Source of the DNA: Phymatolithon calcareum
Lineage: Eukaryota > Rhodophyta > Florideophyceae > Hapalidiales
Assembly (NCBI GenBank): GCA_977006965.1
Contig: OZ345354.1
Coordinates: 3,534,001-3,598,000, forward strand
Reading direction: 5' to 3'
Length of the DNA: 64,000 nucleotides
Shown: piece after piece, positions 62,701-64,000 of the stretch
Layout of the letters: the number at the start of each line of letters is the position of its first letter
How positions within the stretch are numbered: position 1 is the first letter of the stretch
Notes under the pieces: generated by a model
Seen by the model: the letters and a program-made list of their open reading frames with translations, nothing else
Database searches by the model: none
Told to the model about the DNA's origin: nothing
Position numbers and translations under genes: made by a program

Positions 62701-64000
62701 CGCTCTGGTCAGCGCTATCGTCGACGACCCCTAAAGCAGTTCCCTGCGGAGGCCCCCCTCGAGGAGATTGCAATGGACCTCATGGGAGAGCTAATTCGCA
62801 CCCCAAGGGGCAATCGATACATTCTCGTCATCAGCGACCGCTTTTCTAAGTTGACTAAGGTGATCCCTATGCGCTCAATCTCAGCCTTTGCCGTGGCCAG
62901 CGCTTTTGTCACGCACTGGGTGTGCAACTTTGGCATCCCAGTTCGCCTCTTGACGGATAATGGGACCCAGTTTCGATCAAAGTTTATGCTGGAAGTTTGC
63001 CGTATACTCGGTGTGAACAATGTTGCCACTACTGCCTATCATCCGCAAACCAACGGACAGGTAGAGCGCTACAACCGTACGCTAAAGACCTCTTTGCGGC
63101 ATTACATAAGCGATCACCCACGGGACTGGGATATGTTCATTGATGCTGTGTCCTTTGCGTACAACACGCAAGAACACGCGACGACCGGATACGCACCGTT
63201 CGAACTTGTCCTCTCTCGTCCACCGTCACCTGTCACCATCAAGCAAGCCAGCACTGCCGAGCGTGCATCCCCGAAATCTGTACGCTCTGCATGGTTGAGA
63301 CGTCTAAAGACGTTGGTCAGTACGGTTCTCACCAACTCGACAAAGGCTCAAGAAAGGCAAAAGCGGGGCTATGATTCCCGAGTGCGCACGCCGCCGAAGA
63401 ACTTGGTAGAAGGGCAACGAGCGTTCCTGCGAAGTGACTACAAAGGTACAGTCGGTGAGCGGCACAAGTTGACCCCGGCGAGATAGGGTCCGTACAAGAT
63501 CGTTAAGCTAGATGACACAACAGCTGTTATCCAAGTTGGAGAGTTTATCGAGCGCGTTTCTGTGGACCGATTAGAAGCAGCTCCCGATGAAAGGATTATC
63601 CCGATGACTTCACCGACTAAAATGCACCGAGACGTTCATGACTTACCGCTTCCTCCTCAACCCGATGATGAACAAGCCCAATCCATGGGATTGCCGGTGC
63701 GCAAGACGCCAATCACGGACCGACGCATTACCCGCTCGATGACCAGGGCAGCACGGGAGCGGGAAATCACGCCTGACGACCCTCGCACTAAGTGCAAAGT
63801 ATCCTTCGCGGACCCAGTCGTCACTTCGACAAACGGTATCGACACGCCAGCGGTACCCAATGCTCAATCAAATACGTTCGCTTCTCCGCAGCAGACCGAG
63901 ATTAGAGCTTTCGACGGGATTCGCGGTCATGTTCGTCATCCAACTCGCCCCGGCTGTTTTCAATACCTTGTTCGCTGGTACAATGCGCCCGGTGAGGACA
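59695..64000 (+). pseudogene. Ty3/gypsy pol with chromodomain, two in-frame stops, cut by window end
   Basis: The -1 frame stays in register from 59,671 to 64,000 and is interrupted only by TAA at 61,813-61,815 and TAG at 63,484-63,486. The aspartic protease has LDTGAG (~59,938). In the reverse transcriptase, RFCIDFRRLNAVT, FGLTNAPATF and catalytic YIDD (61,378-61,389) are visible. RNase H begins LDTDACEH, just after the first stop. In integrase the HHCC finger lies at 62,560-62,700 and D,D,E at AMDLMGE (~62,772), TDNGTQF (~62,954) and NGQVERYNR (~63,060). After the second stop, GPYKIVKL leads to a variable linker and the start of a chromodomain (HPTRPGCFQYLVRWYN). The PR-RT-RH-IN order and chromodomain mark a chromovirus. 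The stops make this copy defective unless read through. Confidence 0.92.

Larger units (their letters stand above)
56631..64000 (+). mobile_element. Ty3/gypsy chromovirus-type LTR retrotransposon, 5' part
   Basis: Combines the candidate LTR, PBS, gag and pol entries. The 3' LTR and target duplication are beyond the window. The left limit is provisional. Confidence 0.85.

Overview
The window is a stretch of eukaryotic nuclear DNA that is mostly transposable elements, with only a few genes that look like host genes. The eukaryotic signs are a spliceosomal GT-AG intron, LTR and non-LTR retrotransposons, and several cut-and-paste DNA transposon superfamilies. The host genes are compact and intron-poor: one 109-nt intron in a transporter, none seen in three secreted-protein genes. 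This layout, with a prokaryote-like SLC6/NSS transporter and nested repeats between compact genes, fits a florideophyte red alga such as Chondrus crispus. The lineage is inference, not something the sequence proves.

Layout. 1-3.5 kb: a ~200-bp tandem duplication, a tRNA-derived SINE and a hAT-type MITE. 3.5-10.3 kb: a minus-strand unit that looks like a KDZ (Kyakuja/Dileera/Zisupton) DNA transposon, with a ~1,196-codon transposase broken only by one in-frame TAG and a 583-aa ULP1-type cysteine peptidase. 11.9-12.3 kb: second copy of the same MITE. 13.5-28.5 kb: a graveyard of non-LTR retrotransposons (at least three C-terminal types, both strands, some 5'-truncated insertions with clear target-site duplications) mixed with a decayed piggyBac-like element. 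28.5-34.1 kb: one minus-strand LINE relic invaded in turn by two hAT elements and a SINE, the SINE itself invaded by a third hAT; every junction is marked by a target-site duplication. 34.5-35.6 kb: another LINE reverse-transcriptase relic.

37.4-39.5 kb carries the clearest host gene, a Na+-coupled NSS-family transporter (two exons, 658 aa). 41.4-42.2 kb and 51.7-55.5 kb carry three paralogues of a secreted protein with an N-terminal His after signal cleavage and an LPMO-like layout. Two of them sit head to head in the arms of a 2.3-kb inverted repeat with a 206-bp spacer. Between them lie an intact Ty1/copia element (43,137-48,341; one 1,588-aa ORF, LTRs, PBS, PPT, 5-bp TSD), a second decayed piggyBac-like element and a small LINE fragment.

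56.6 kb to the end is the 5' part of a Ty3/gypsy element of the chromodomain type. It has a PBS, gag in two overlapping frames, and pol in the -1 frame relative to gag. The gag/pol overlap contains a slippery heptamer followed by a GC-rich hairpin, a strong candidate programmed -1 frameshift signal. The element runs off the window inside its chromodomain, so the 3' LTR is not visible.
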